A stretch of DNA of 64,000 bases from Halobacillus mangrovi (GCF_002097535.1 NZ_CP020772.1:1116001-1180000); one strand, 5' to 3'; positions 15,683 through 25,465 are shown, counted from the first letter of the stretch. The notes: a model not told the origin generated them from the sequence alone. Made by a program: numbers and translations.

Positions 15683-17431
15683 ATGAGTTTCCGTAGAAAA
15701 ATGCTGTTTGCATTTTTGGGATTTGTCTTGGCTCCTCTCGCTATATTGGGTGGACTCTCTTATCAAATTTCTTCCACCACTTTAAAAAATAATATTAGTG
15801 AGCAGACAGTCCAAACGTTAAAGGCAGTGGACAGGAACTTGATGAAAGCTGTATCCGAAGTGAATACGTTCTCGGACTTCGTGCTCTCTTCAGGTGAGAT
15901 ACAGTCTTTCTTAAAAACAAATGATACAGATTCTGTCATCGAATTTTATAATAATCAACAATCGATCGCAGGGTTAATGTATGGGAATGCTCAAGTCGAT
16001 GATTTCATGGTTTATAGTAAAGATGGAGAGTTATTACATTTAAAGAATTCAACTGTGCCTCCCTTCGGGGAATTTGTTCTGTCTCCCTTTTACTTAGAAA
16101 TGATTGAGCAAAAAGGTCGTCCTGTTTGGCTTACACCTTCTAGCAATCAAGAGTGGTCCAGTAATGAAGAGTCTCTTCTTACGCAAGGGAGGGTTATTAA
16201 AGATATCCAAACCCTTGAAGATATAGGCTACTTAGTCATGAATATAAAAATTCGTTTATTTGATGAGTTATTCTCCAATATTGATATGAATCCGTCAGAA
16301 GAGTTAATTATTAATAGAAGAGGAGATATTCTTTACTCGCTTAATCACGAGATGATCGGTGAGGACTTACAGATGGATGAGCTGTCCTCGCTTAAATTAG
16401 GATCAACGGGCTATTTTTTGACTAATTGGGAGGATAAAAAAAGTTTGGTCACATATATTCCTTCTCAATTTTCTACCATGCAAAATGATGAACTAATCCT
16501 TGTTTCTATACAGCCATGGGATGTATTAGCTAGTGAAATTATCATGATTCGTAATACGACCATTATTTTGTTCATCGTCGCTATTGTGATGGCTCTCCTT
16601 TTTAATATGCTTTATTTACGACGGGTCTCTCAATTTATTCAAGAATCCTTAGCTAGCATGAAAAAAGTAGAAGAAGGGGCTCTTCATGTTCGTATGAGAG
16701 AATTTAAACTGAAAGAGCTAAAGAATATTTCCAGTGGATTTAATAACATGCTCACGAGAATTCGTGATCTTATTCAAGATGTGAAACTAGAACAAGAATA
16801 TAAAAGAGAGGCACAGTTTCAAGTATTACAAGAACAAATCAACCCCCATTTTCTTTATAACACCCTGGAGTCAATTAATGCACTTGCTGCCATGAATGGG
16901 CAAAAGGAAATCAGCAAAATGACGATTAACTTAGGAAAGTTATTACGAATAAGTATCAACGGTGATTATGAAGTCATGGTAAAAGACGAAATTCGGCACG
17001 TGGTCAGTTACTTAGAAATTCAAAAGATCCGTTATGATCATGCTTTTCATTTTCTTGTAGAAGTTGATGAGGCTTTGGAAAAAGAATATGTACTTAAACT
17101 TATTCTGCAACCTTTGGTTGAAAACAGCATTAAGCATGCTTTTGATTCAAAAGAAGCTGGTATTATCTCTATACAGGGTTATTGTGAAGGAAGCAAAGGT
17201 TTTATTTTTGTCCAAGATAATGGTACAGGACTACCACAAGAAGCGCTCGAAAGCCTGAATGATGATAAGAATGAACGGCATAAAAATCTTGGTCATGGAA
17301 TGATTAATGTGCATAAACGACTGCGACTTTATTATGGAATGGCTTATGGAATGATCGTTTGTTCGGATCAAAAGGAAGGCACGAAAATTAAGATTACATT
17401 TCCAATAAAGGGTGAGAACAATGGCATATAA
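15683..17431 (+). CDS. YesM-type membrane sensor histidine kinase
   Basis: 582 aa. One membrane helix lies at residues 8-30 and another near 290-310, enclosing an extracellular sensory domain of about 260 residues. A HAMP linker follows (LKELKNISSGFNNMLTRI). The phospho-accepting histidine is in LQEQINPHFLYNTLESINAL, typical of LytS/YesM kinases. The ATP site shows PLVENSIKHAF, VQDNGTGLP and GHGMINVHKRL. It probably detects an extracellular sugar with the binding protein before it and signals to the regulator at 17421. Confidence 0.91.
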   Translation: MSFRRKMLFAFLGFVLAPLAILGGLSYQISSTTLKNNISEQTVQTLKAVDRNLMKAVSEVNTFSDFVLSSGEIQSFLKTNDTDSVIEFYNNQQSIAGLMYGNAQVDDFMVYSKDGELLHLKNSTVPPFGEFVLSPFYLEMIEQKGRPVWLTPSSNQEWSSNEESLLTQGRVIKDIQTLEDIGYLVMNIKIRLFDELFSNIDMNPSEELIINRRGDILYSLNHEMIGEDLQMDELSSLKLGSTGYFLTNWEDKKSLVTYIPSQFSTMQNDELILVSIQPWDVLASEIIMIRNTTIILFIVAIVMALLFNMLYLRRVSQFIQESLASMKKVEEGALHVRMREFKLKELKNISSGFNNMLTRIRDLIQDVKLEQEYKREAQFQVLQEQINPHFLYNTLESINALAAMNGQKEISKMTINLGKLLRISINGDYEVMVKDEIRHVVSYLEIQKIRYDHAFHFLVEVDEALEKEYVLKLILQPLVENSIKHAFDSKEAGIISIQGYCEGSKGFIFVQDNGTGLPQEALESLNDDKNERHKNLGHGMINVHKRLRLYYGMAYGMIVCSDQKEGTKIKITFPIKGENNGI

Positions 17432-18575
17432 TGTGGTCATCGCTGATGATGAACCTTTGATTCTAAAAAATCTTAAAGGAATCATTGATTGGGAATCCTT
17501 AGATTGCAAGGTTATCGCAACGGCGAGAAATGGGGTTGAAGTGTTAGAAGTTTTACAACAAGAGCCTGTAGATCTTTTACTCACGGATATTTCCATGCCT
17601 GAAATGACAGGAGTGGAAGTTCTGAAAGAAATGTATTCCTGGTCTGCCCCACCCCTCGCTATATTGCTCAGTGGATATGATGAATTCTCCTATGCGCGTG
17701 AAGGATTAAAATATAATGCTCTTGATTACTTCCTGAAGCCTATTGATTATGAAGAATTGGAAGAGAGTATATTAAAAGCTCTCACACTTATTAAGGAAAG
17801 AAAAGAACAAGCCTATGACAGAAAAAAACAATCCATTTATGATCAAGTCATGTCAGGAGCCACAGTCCCTAATGAAGCCCCATTTCGCGTCTATGTCTCC
17901 ATCTTTATTTGGAATACGAATGACCAGGTCATAAAGGATATAGAGTGTACAAGAATGCTTCTACAAAAACATGATAGTAAAAGTTATCTTTATCAATTGG
18001 ATGAATCTCTTGCCATGATTGTACTGGAATATCCAGAACATAAGGAAGCGGAGGCAGAAGCCAGAGATTTAGCTAAAAAAGGAGCAGAGCTGACCGAGGA
18101 TAGTGTATGGGCAATTGGAAGCGGGGTTCGTGGAATGAACTCCTGTAAGGCTTCAGCTGATGAGGCTAAGTTCTTGTTAAAATTTGCATCCTTTACAGAT
18201 GAGAGAGTGATAACAAAGGCACATATTGACCAAGCTTATACGTCTAAAGCGAATGCAATTGATGCCGTAGAACAGGGGACTAAATATGTGAAGGATCATT
18301 TTTATGAGGATCTTAGTATTGAGCAAGTGGCTGATGAGGTGGGGATAAGCGTTAGTTACTTTAGTCAGCTTTTTAAACAAAAGCATGGGATGACTTTTAT
18401 TGAATTTGTAAGAGTAGAAAGAATGGACCATGCTTGTACATTATTGAGAAATTCCGAATTGGAGACCTATCGTATTGCTGAAAAAGTCGGATATACAGAT
18501 CAGCGGTACTTTAGTCAGGTGTTTAAGAAGGTTATTCAGATGACCCCCAGCCAATATCGTAAAACATACAAGTGA
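17421..18575 (+). CDS. YesN-type response regulator with AraC DNA-binding domain
   Basis: 384 aa from ATG 17421, which follows AAAGGGTGA; an in-frame GTG at 17412 is on the ribosome site. The receiver domain has DDEP, the phosphorylation aspartate in LLLTDISMPEMTG, and FLKPIDY. The C-terminal 100 residues form a paired helix-turn-helix of AraC type (SIEQVADEVGISVSYFSQLF and YRIAEKVGYTDQRYFSQVF). It overlaps the kinase by 11 bases. The natural target is the GH32 operon starting at 18725, although no binding site was identified. Confidence 0.91.
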   Translation: MAYNVVIADDEPLILKNLKGIIDWESLDCKVIATARNGVEVLEVLQQEPVDLLLTDISMPEMTGVEVLKEMYSWSAPPLAILLSGYDEFSYAREGLKYNALDYFLKPIDYEELEESILKALTLIKERKEQAYDRKKQSIYDQVMSGATVPNEAPFRVYVSIFIWNTNDQVIKDIECTRMLLQKHDSKSYLYQLDESLAMIVLEYPEHKEAEAEARDLAKKGAELTEDSVWAIGSGVRGMNSCKASADEAKFLLKFASFTDERVITKAHIDQAYTSKANAIDAVEQGTKYVKDHFYEDLSIEQVADEVGISVSYFSQLFKQKHGMTFIEFVRVERMDHACTLLRNSELETYRIAEKVGYTDQRYFSQVFKKVIQMTPSQYRKTYK

Positions 18576-18578
18576 GTG

Positions 18579-18613
18579 AAAACAGCTGTTAGGAAAAAGA
18601 CAGCTGTTTTTTT
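18579..18613 (+). terminator. Intrinsic terminator after the YesN-type regulator
   Basis: AAAACAGCTGT pairs with ACAGCTGTTTT across a loop of about ten bases, with a T run. The stem begins three bases after the stop codon. Confidence 0.88.
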
Positions 18614-18654
18614 ATTGTAGAAATTTAAACATCATTCAGAGAAATGCCGCATAT

Positions 18655-18701
18655 AAAAAGCGCTTTCAATCTCTTATTCTAAATATATGAAAACGCTTTA
18701 A
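18655..18701 (+). promoter_or_regulatory. Two cre-like (CcpA) sites before the fructan operon
   Basis: AAAAAGCGCTTTCA (18655-18668) and TGAAAACGCTTTAA (18688-18701) match the Bacillus consensus TGWAANCGNTNWCA with two and one mismatches. They lie 24-70 bases before the binding-protein gene, suggesting carbon catabolite repression. Confidence 0.7.
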
Positions 18702-18724
18702 TTATTTCAGGGAGGGGTTCATCA

Positions 18725-19996
18725 ATGAAGAAGATAGTTGTTGGAGTTATGTTTTTATTGTTCATGGGGGTACTGATTGGATGCAGCTCAAATGAAGAGG
18801 CATCCGGCAAAGATGGTGGAGAAGTCAAACTTTCTTTATGGCATCCAGAAGGAAATACAAGCAAGGCTTACAAGAAAATTATCAAGGATTTTAACAAAGA
18901 ATATGACGGTGAGATCGAAGCAGAAATTACATTTATTCCGAGGGGAAATAAATATGCTTACGAAGATAAAGTATCGGCAGGCGCAACAAGTAATACATTA
19001 CCTGATTTGTTAGCTCTTGACGGACCAAACGTAGCCAACTATGCCGACTCAGGAATTATTCAGCCGATCGAAGGGTTAGTAGAGAATCAAGATGACTTTG
19101 TTGGTTCGATTATTAAACAGGGGACGTTTAATAACAAACTTTATACAGTAGGGCCAACGGAATCTACAGTTGCCTTATTTTATAACGTAGACATGTTAAA
19201 GGAAGCTGGAATTGAACCTCCGAAAGCGAAAGAAGAAGCTTGGACATGGGATGAGTTCTATAATGCAGCTAAAAAACTGACAGATAAAGAAAAAGGAATC
19301 TATGGAGTGAACTGGACGCTTGATTACGGGGAATGGATTATCTATTTTACAGGTCCTACGGTTTGGAGTAATGGAGGAAGCTTTATTTCAGAAGATGGAT
19401 CAACCGTTAAAGGGCATGTAAATGGACCGAAGACGGTTGAGGCACTGGAGTACTTGAAGAAGTTCACAGATGAAGAACTGGTTAATTTACAGCCGACACC
19501 TACAGAGTTTGAAGATGGTAAAGCAGCGATGATGTTGATGGGTTCATGGGAGTGGTCGAAGCTTCAAGACTATCCAGAAACGGAGTGGGGCATTACCTAC
19601 TATCCTAAGAGTCCAAATGGAGAACAAGTTTCACCTTCTGGGGATTGGAACTGGGGGATCTCTACAAGTACTCAGCATAAAGAAGAAGCTGCAACATTAC
19701 TAAACTACATGATGAACAAAGAAAATGTCGTGAAAATTTCTGAAGTCGAGAATAAACCAGCCGCACGTATTTCATCCTTTGAATTGATGGAGGAGTGGAA
19801 CGAGGAACCTCTAAATGTGTTGAAAGATCAAGTATTAAACACAGCTCATCCTCGTCCGACAACACCATCTTATCCGGTGTTGACTACGAAGTATGGTCAA
19901 GCCGTTCAAAATATTTTCCTTGGGGGAGATGTTCAGAAAGAACTTGATAAAGTGGCCGAGGAAGTCGAAAAGGATATTGAACGAAAAGGAAATTAA
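18725..19996 (+). CDS. Sugar-binding lipoprotein of the fructan/sucrose ABC importer
   Basis: 423 aa. The lipoprotein signal ends at GVLIGCSSNEE. The remainder is a family 1 solute-binding protein (KLSLWHPEGN, LPDLLALDGPNVANY, VALFYNVDMLKEAG, AAMMLMGSWEWSKL). It is the first gene of an operon with two permeases and a GH32 hydrolase, so the ligand is probably sucrose or fructo-oligosaccharides; that is inference from context. GGGAGGGG lies before the ATG. A stable hairpin separates it from the permease genes. Confidence 0.9.
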   Translation: MKKIVVGVMFLLFMGVLIGCSSNEEASGKDGGEVKLSLWHPEGNTSKAYKKIIKDFNKEYDGEIEAEITFIPRGNKYAYEDKVSAGATSNTLPDLLALDGPNVANYADSGIIQPIEGLVENQDDFVGSIIKQGTFNNKLYTVGPTESTVALFYNVDMLKEAGIEPPKAKEEAWTWDEFYNAAKKLTDKEKGIYGVNWTLDYGEWIIYFTGPTVWSNGGSFISEDGSTVKGHVNGPKTVEALEYLKKFTDEELVNLQPTPTEFEDGKAAMMLMGSWEWSKLQDYPETEWGITYYPKSPNGEQVSPSGDWNWGISTSTQHKEEAATLLNYMMNKENVVKISEVENKPAARISSFELMEEWNEEPLNVLKDQVLNTAHPRPTTPSYPVLTTKYGQAVQNIFLGGDVQKELDKVAEEVEKDIERKGN

Positions 19997-20012
19997 TGAT
20001 TGTGGATCAATT

Positions 20013-20043
20013 AGGAGCCTGGCGTTGGTTCACGCCGGGTCCT
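20013..20043 (+). other. Intercistronic stem-loop between binding protein and permease genes
   Basis: AGGAGCCTGGCGT and ACGCCGGGTCCT form a GC-rich hairpin with no T run. Such structures after binding-protein genes protect the upstream mRNA and help produce more binding protein than permease. Confidence 0.6.
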
Positions 20044-20086
20044 GAATGGTCTGCTAATCAACTCTAATACTTAGGTGGTGACTCAA

Positions 20087-21004
20087 ATGGAATGGTTGTT
20101 AAATAAAATTCAAGGAGAAAAAACCTTTCGCCTCTCGTTTACGTATCAACAGCAAAAGAAATGGTTAGGACTTTTTTTTTCATTACCAGCTTTGGTTCTC
20201 CTTTTTACTTTCTTAATTTTGCCTGTTGGATTAGCGTTCGTCTATAGTTTCATGGAATACAATATGTTAAATCCTGCTGGAAAAACATTCACAGGTCTAA
20301 GTAACTACGCTCGTTTGTTTCAGGATGCTATATTCTTTACAGCATTAAAGAATACGCTATATTTCTCAGTACTGGTTGTTCCGTTGCAATGTGCCGTTGC
20401 ACTTGGTTTAGCGATTCTAGTAAACAAAAAAGTAAAAACGGCAGTCATTGGCAGAGTCTTCTTTTTCAGTCCAGTGGTCACATCTATGGTTGTAGTAGCC
20501 ATATTATGGACGTTTCTTTATAACGTGGATAGCGGATTGATTAATAGCGGACTTAACTTTTTTGGTATTCCGGATCAGCCTTTCTTGTTAAGTGAAGGTC
20601 AAGCGATGAATTCAATAATATTCATGTCTGTATGGCAGGGGGCTGGCTTTCAGATGATGATCTTTCTAGCAGGGCTGAAGGATGTTCCAGAGACGTTATA
20701 TGAAGCGGCTGATATTGATGGGGCCAACGCCTGGCAAAAATTTATGAACGTAACTCTGCCTTCTCTTAAGAATGTGACTGGGTTTGTTTTAATGATCACA
20801 ACAATTCAAGCCTTCCGCTTGTTTATCCAGCCTTACGTTATGACAAACGGAGGACCTAGTGATTCTACTAAAACTCTAGTCTTCATGCTTTATGAAAATG
20901 GCTTCCAATTCCGGGATGTCGGATACTCCTCTGCCATTGCCGTTGTTTTCTTTCTTGTCGTGCTGACCGTATCTTTAATCTTAAAGAAAGTATTGAACCA
21001 ATAG
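20087..21004 (+). CDS. ABC sugar permease (MalF type), fructan operon
   Basis: 305 aa with six membrane helices, beginning about residue 25. The inner-membrane coupling motif EAADIDGANAWQKFMNVTLPSLK near residue 210 identifies an ABC importer permease. ATG 20087 is chosen because GTG 20075 and 20078 fall on the AGGTGGTGA ribosome site. It pairs with the next permease. No ATPase gene is in the operon, so a shared MsmX-type ATPase elsewhere is likely. Confidence 0.92.
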   Translation: MEWLLNKIQGEKTFRLSFTYQQQKKWLGLFFSLPALVLLFTFLILPVGLAFVYSFMEYNMLNPAGKTFTGLSNYARLFQDAIFFTALKNTLYFSVLVVPLQCAVALGLAILVNKKVKTAVIGRVFFFSPVVTSMVVVAILWTFLYNVDSGLINSGLNFFGIPDQPFLLSEGQAMNSIIFMSVWQGAGFQMMIFLAGLKDVPETLYEAADIDGANAWQKFMNVTLPSLKNVTGFVLMITTIQAFRLFIQPYVMTNGGPSDSTKTLVFMLYENGFQFRDVGYSSAIAVVFFLVVLTVSLILKKVLNQ

Positions 21005-21016
21005 GAGGGAAGAATT

Positions 21017-21862
21017 ATGAGTCGAACATGGAAAAAGAGGTTTTACAAAATTGGATTATCCCTAAGTATCTTATTACTTGGACTTTTATTCATATCCCCT
21101 CTGTTATGGATGATTATTGCTTCAGTTAAACCAGAGACACTCATTTTTAAAGACATGGGCATTCAGTCTTTCTTGCCGAAACAAGCGACCTTTGATAACT
21201 ATTTAGCTATCCTATTTACCGACAGTGTGAACTTTTTAAAGTATATGTGGAACAGCCTTTTCTCGGTCGGGATGATCGTTCTGCTTGGAACCGTCGTCAA
21301 TTCATTATGTGCGTACGCCTTAGTGAAACTAAAGTTTCCAGGCAGTGGCTTCATTCTAGTGGTCATTATTGCTCTCTATGTCGTTCCATTTGAGAGCGTG
21401 CTGATTCCTCTTTATGTCGTGGTAAACAGCTTTGGGTGGATCAACGAATTTCCTTCCTTAATCGTGCCTTTTATTGCAGAAGCATTTAGTATCTTCTTGT
21501 TTATTCAATTCTTTAAAGGAATTCCGAACGAATTGGAGGAAGCGGCGCAAATTGACGGAGCCAATCCTCTTCAAGTCTTCTGGAAGATTGTCGTCCCTAA
21601 CTCGAAGCCAGTGTTTGCAACGGCTGCTATTCTTTCCTTTGTGACTCATTGGAGTGACTTTATGTGGCCTTTAATCGTTGCAACAGATGATTCTATTCGT
21701 ACTGTACAAGTAGGAATCCAATATTTGTTTACGGATAATAACATTGAATATGGCCAAATCATGGCCGCTTTAACTCTGACCACCATTCCTGTCGTATTGA
21801 TTTTTATCTTCTTTCAGCGCTATTACGTACAGGGGATTACTTCAAGTGGTGTAAAAGGTTAA
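21017..21862 (+). CDS. ABC sugar permease (MalG type), fructan operon
   Basis: 281 aa. Six membrane helices are visible, and the coupling motif is EAAQIDGANPLQVFWKIVVP. The C-terminus ending GITSSGVKG is typical of MalG-like proteins. It is 12 bases after its partner permease, with a TAGGAGGG site. Confidence 0.93.
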   Translation: MSRTWKKRFYKIGLSLSILLLGLLFISPLLWMIIASVKPETLIFKDMGIQSFLPKQATFDNYLAILFTDSVNFLKYMWNSLFSVGMIVLLGTVVNSLCAYALVKLKFPGSGFILVVIIALYVVPFESVLIPLYVVVNSFGWINEFPSLIVPFIAEAFSIFLFIQFFKGIPNELEEAAQIDGANPLQVFWKIVVPNSKPVFATAAILSFVTHWSDFMWPLIVATDDSIRTVQVGIQYLFTDNNIEYGQIMAALTLTTIPVVLIFIFFQRYYVQGITSSGVKG

Positions 21863-21883
21863 AGATAAGGAGGAAAAGCAGAG

Positions 21884-23311
21884 ATGAGTCATGAGAAATT
21901 TCGACCACAGTATCATTTTAGCCCGAGAAAAAACTGGATCAATGACCCGAACGGACTTTGTTACTTTAACGGAGAATATCACTTATTTTACCAATACCAT
22001 CCTCATAGCAAAGTCTGGGGGCCTATGCATTGGGGGCATGCCGTAAGTACTGACCTTATTCAGTGGGAGCACTTGCCGGTAGCCTTATATCCAGATGAAC
22101 TTGGACAAATCTTCTCTGGAAGTGTCGTAGTGGATCACCTAAATACAAGTGGTTTGCAGGTGGATCAACGAAAAGTGATGGTAGCTATCTTTACTCATCA
22201 TAAGGAAGGTCATGAAACACAAAGCATTGCTTATTCGAGAGATGAAGGGCGGACATGGGAGAAATACCATCTCAATCCAGTCCTTGATAATCCAGGCTTG
22301 AAAGACTTCCGTGATCCAAAGGTGTTCTGGAATGAAACTCACTGGGTCATGTCCCTTGCATGTGGAGACCATATTCGCTTTTACCGCTCAGAGGATCTGC
22401 TGAATTGGACTTATTTGTCTTCGTTTGGACATGAATATGGAGCACATGGAGGTGTTTGGGAATGTCCTGATCTTATTCGTTTTCAAACGGACGCAGGAGA
22501 AAAATGGGTTCTGATTGTAAGTATTAACCCTGGTGGACCCAATGGTGGCTCTGCAATTCAGTACTTTACTGGTAGCTTTGACGGAAAAATGTTCAAACCT
22601 GACCAATCAAAAGAGGTAGTCAAGTGGGCCGACTATGGCAGGGATTTTTATGCAGCTGTAACATGGAGTAACCTAGCTGAACCCTTATGGATCGGGTGGA
22701 TGAATAACTGGCAATATGCGAATGAAGGGCCGACACATCCATTTAGAGGATCAATGTCCATTCCCAGGAAACTTTATTTAAAAGAAGTAGAAGGAAAGAC
22801 GATGCTTGTACAAAAGCCTATAGAAGTTACTCCTTTATTGAAAGAAAGGACAGAATCAGAATGTATTTGTCTTAAACCTGAGCATGCTTTTTCCCGGGTA
22901 ATTCAAAGACAGAGTTCCTTTCAAGCGACTATTAAGTCTGGTTTTGTTGCTTTCGATCTCTCTATAAAAGGTGAGGGAGAGCAATTGACAATTAATTTTA
23001 ATCCTTTCAAACAATGTTTAAAAGTAGATCGTACTGGGCTGAAACTGGTTCAGTTTTCTAAGGAGTTTGCAAGCGTCGATTCAATGTCTGTTAAATATGT
23101 AAATGATTTCCATTTATTCATTGATGAGTGCTCCATAGAGATTTTCATAAATCAAGGAACTAAAGTAATGACTGAACTGTTCTATATGAATGGGGATTCG
23201 TTTACGTTGGAATGGAAAGCGAACAAAACAGAATTACAAGCTAAATATAGGTTGGAAGAGATAAGTTCTATTTATGAACCTGCTTTATCTCACTTTGAGG
23301 GGAGGGTATAA
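21884..23311 (+). CDS. Glycoside hydrolase family 32 (sucrose/fructan hydrolase)
   Basis: 475 aa, no signal peptide, so it is intracellular. The three catalytic carboxylates are seen: WINDPNG (nucleophile Asp), FRDPKVFW (transition-state Asp) and WECPDLI (acid/base Glu). The N-terminal five-bladed propeller is followed by a beta-sandwich (about 330-475). The protein probably releases fructose from the imported sugar. Whether the substrate is sucrose, sucrose 6-phosphate or short fructans cannot be told; ABC uptake favours an unphosphorylated sugar. Confidence 0.93.
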   Translation: MSHEKFRPQYHFSPRKNWINDPNGLCYFNGEYHLFYQYHPHSKVWGPMHWGHAVSTDLIQWEHLPVALYPDELGQIFSGSVVVDHLNTSGLQVDQRKVMVAIFTHHKEGHETQSIAYSRDEGRTWEKYHLNPVLDNPGLKDFRDPKVFWNETHWVMSLACGDHIRFYRSEDLLNWTYLSSFGHEYGAHGGVWECPDLIRFQTDAGEKWVLIVSINPGGPNGGSAIQYFTGSFDGKMFKPDQSKEVVKWADYGRDFYAAVTWSNLAEPLWIGWMNNWQYANEGPTHPFRGSMSIPRKLYLKEVEGKTMLVQKPIEVTPLLKERTESECICLKPEHAFSRVIQRQSSFQATIKSGFVAFDLSIKGEGEQLTINFNPFKQCLKVDRTGLKLVQFSKEFASVDSMSVKYVNDFHLFIDECSIEIFINQGTKVMTELFYMNGDSFTLEWKANKTELQAKYRLEEISSIYEPALSHFEGRV

Positions 23312-23312
23312 A

Positions 23313-23906
23313 ATGTTTGGGATAAATGAAAGGACAACTTCACTAATGAAGAACTTTACCAATATGATCCTATTAAATCTTTTGTGGATTCTATGTTCTT
23401 TACCTATCCTAACGATCGGTCCATCGACAGCAGCTATGACCAATGTCATTCGGAGCTGGAAAATCGATCAAGAGGACAGCGTTTTCCGGAGTTATTTTAA
23501 TGGATTTCGCAGATATGCGAAATCAGGATGGATTGGCACACTCTGGTTATTGGGGGGATTAGTATTAATCATTGATGTCCTTCTTTTTTTCCAAATTAGC
23601 AGTTCTTTAAAAGTGTTTATCCTTTCGATTGCAGGGATGGCGCTCATTCTTTATCTTCTAACTACGACGTTTTTATTTCCTGTTTTGGTCCATTACGAAA
23701 CGAGTGGATTTAAGCTAATTAAGAAATCCTTCACTCATGCATTTATGGATGGTTCTACTTCCATCGGTATTGTTCTTTTGTGGACGGCAGCAGGTACACT
23801 TATCTATATTATGCCAATCCTTACATTTCTTCTTGTTGTTCCTGTTTTCATGGTAACATTCAGGTTTTGCCTCCGATCATTTGATAAAGTAGGAGTTAAT
23901 GTTTAA
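23313..23906 (+). CDS. DUF624 (YesL-like) membrane protein
   Basis: 197 aa with about five membrane helices. The N-terminus MFGINERTTSLMKNFTNMI and LLWILCSLPILTIGPSTAAM matches DUF624 proteins, which accompany sugar ABC operons in Bacillus and Paenibacillus but have no proven function. The start is ATG 23313, after GGAGGG; the upstream in-frame ATG 23274 lies within GH32. It follows GH32 with one base between and ends the operon. Confidence 0.85.
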   Translation: MFGINERTTSLMKNFTNMILLNLLWILCSLPILTIGPSTAAMTNVIRSWKIDQEDSVFRSYFNGFRRYAKSGWIGTLWLLGGLVLIIDVLLFFQISSSLKVFILSIAGMALILYLLTTTFLFPVLVHYETSGFKLIKKSFTHAFMDGSTSIGIVLLWTAAGTLIYIMPILTFLLVVPVFMVTFRFCLRSFDKVGVNV

Positions 23907-23929
23907 GAGAAACGATTTCCTATATCTAT

Positions 23930-23970
23930 AAAAGGCCATTGATCTAATCCTCTAAGATCAGTGGCCTTTT
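23930..23970 (+). terminator. Intrinsic terminator of the fructan operon
   Basis: AAAAGGCCATTGATCT pairs with AGATCAGTGGCCTTTT, followed by a mixed AT tail. It is about 25 bases after the DUF624 stop and could act in both directions. Confidence 0.85.
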
Positions 23971-24197
23971 ATTATTCATGTTTTTTGAAAGAAGTAGAGT
24001 TATCTGAAGGTCAATATCTAAACGAAATTTTGATGAATCAATAATTTTTAGTTGAGTTATAAAATACAACAAAATTCAACCTATTCTTTAAAGATAGGTT
24101 TCCTAGGAAGAAAGTATCGTTTAAAATTAGAAGTAATTAAGATAACCCCTATTTCCGCAGCTTAAGAATAAAATTTCAGAAAATACTTAATTTCATG
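23971..24197. other. AT-rich intergenic stretch, no gene seen
   Basis: No reading frame with a ribosome site was found. A small hairpin, CCTAT/ATAGG, lies near 24080-24100. The stretch ends at the promoter of the next operon. Confidence 0.6.
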
Positions 24198-24226
24198 TTG
24201 AAAATAAGTAAGCGTTATCTTATAAT
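24198..24226 (+). promoter_or_regulatory. Sigma-A promoter of the glucan operon
   Basis: TTGAAA (24198-24203), a 17-base spacer and a perfect TATAAT (24221-24226). It is 46 bases before the ROK regulator start. Confidence 0.8.
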
Positions 24227-24240
24227 GAAGTCAACTTAAT

Positions 24241-24254
24241 TGAATGCGTTTTCA
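24241..24254 (+). promoter_or_regulatory. cre-like (CcpA) site in the glucan operon leader
   Basis: TGAATGCGTTTTCA has one mismatch to TGWAANCGNTNWCA. It lies about 15 bases after the -10 box, where CcpA would block initiation or early elongation. Confidence 0.7.
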
Positions 24255-24271
24255 AAAAAGAGGGATCTTTA

Positions 24272-25465
24272 ATGGAATTAACAATGGATTATAATTCAAG
24301 GCAAATATTAAATTTAATACGGGAACAAGAAGCGCTGTCGCGTGTAGAGATAAGTGAAAGGTTAGAAATACCACAACCAACGGTTACACGCATTACGAAC
24401 AAGCTGATGAAATCAAATTTGCTTAAAGAAGGTAAGCAAGGAATTTCTAGCGGCGGTAGACGTCCAACAAAGCTCGAGTTTAATGAAAATTGTTATTATT
24501 CATTAGGCATAGAATTAGGACGGTCGGCTATCAAAGCAGCTCTTATTAATTTAAATGGACACTTACTTTCATTCAGAATGAAAGTAACTAGCGGGTCAGA
24601 AAGTATCGATCAAATTATAGAGTATGTAAAGGAAGCTGTAGAAGAAGTTATGGAAGAGTCAGACATTGCTAAGGATCGTATTCTTGGTGTAGGAGTTGGG
24701 ATGCCCGGTCCTCTTAATGAAACAGTCGATCATAAGGTCTCCCCGCCTAATTTTTATCAAGAAAAGAACATTCCTTTAAAAAGCTTATTGGAAGAAGCTA
24801 TTCAGTTACCGGTCACACTTGATAATGACGCAAACGCTGCCACTGTTGCAGAGAAGTGGTTCGGTGACGGTGTAGGATTTACTAACTTTTCTTATGTATT
24901 GGCAGACATAGGGATAGGCTGCGGATTAATGCTGAATGACTCCCTATACAAAGGTTTAAACGGAGAGTCTGGTGAGCTGGGGCATATGAGCATTAATTTT
25001 CCTGGTGAGCTTTGTCATTGTGGAAATTACGGGTGCTTAGAAACATTATCCTCATTGCCAGCTATCGAAAAGAACTACATGAGAATGCTCAGCCACAAAA
25101 CTGGAATAACTCATAGCGATTCAAAAACTTCCTTTGAAGACATTGTCAAAGAGGCTAATGAAGGTTCCATGGTAGCTCAACAAGTTCTGGATCAAGCAAC
25201 GCAATACTTAGGAATAGCACTTTCCAACTTGATAAATTTGTTTGCTCCTCAAAAAGTCATCATTGGAGGTGAATTTCGTAAAGTAAATGTTCAGGCCTTT
25301 GATAAGATTCACTCAACCATTGAAGCAAGAGTGATGGGGAAGAGTGGAAAAAGGATTCCCATTGTGAAATCCAAAATTGAAGAAGCAGTTGTTCTTGGAG
25401 CGGGAGCTTTAGTTATAAACGAAAAGTTCTCATTGTCTTTAAATTCTCAAACTAGACAGACATAA
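24272..25465 (+). CDS. ROK-family transcriptional repressor (NagC/XylR type)
   Basis: 397 aa. An N-terminal winged helix (ILNLIREQEALSRVEISERL, then VTRITNKLMKSNLL) precedes a ROK sugar-kinase-like domain with LGIELGRSAIKAAL and LDNDANAATVAEKWFG. The zinc motif is GELCHCGNYGCLE. It likely represses the operon it heads and is relieved by a sugar. The next gene follows 12 bases later. Confidence 0.9.
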   Translation: MELTMDYNSRQILNLIREQEALSRVEISERLEIPQPTVTRITNKLMKSNLLKEGKQGISSGGRRPTKLEFNENCYYSLGIELGRSAIKAALINLNGHLLSFRMKVTSGSESIDQIIEYVKEAVEEVMEESDIAKDRILGVGVGMPGPLNETVDHKVSPPNFYQEKNIPLKSLLEEAIQLPVTLDNDANAATVAEKWFGDGVGFTNFSYVLADIGIGCGLMLNDSLYKGLNGESGELGHMSINFPGELCHCGNYGCLETLSSLPAIEKNYMRMLSHKTGITHSDSKTSFEDIVKEANEGSMVAQQVLDQATQYLGIALSNLINLFAPQKVIIGGEFRKVNVQAFDKIHSTIEARVMGKSGKRIPIVKSKIEEAVVLGAGALVINEKFSLSLNSQTRQT

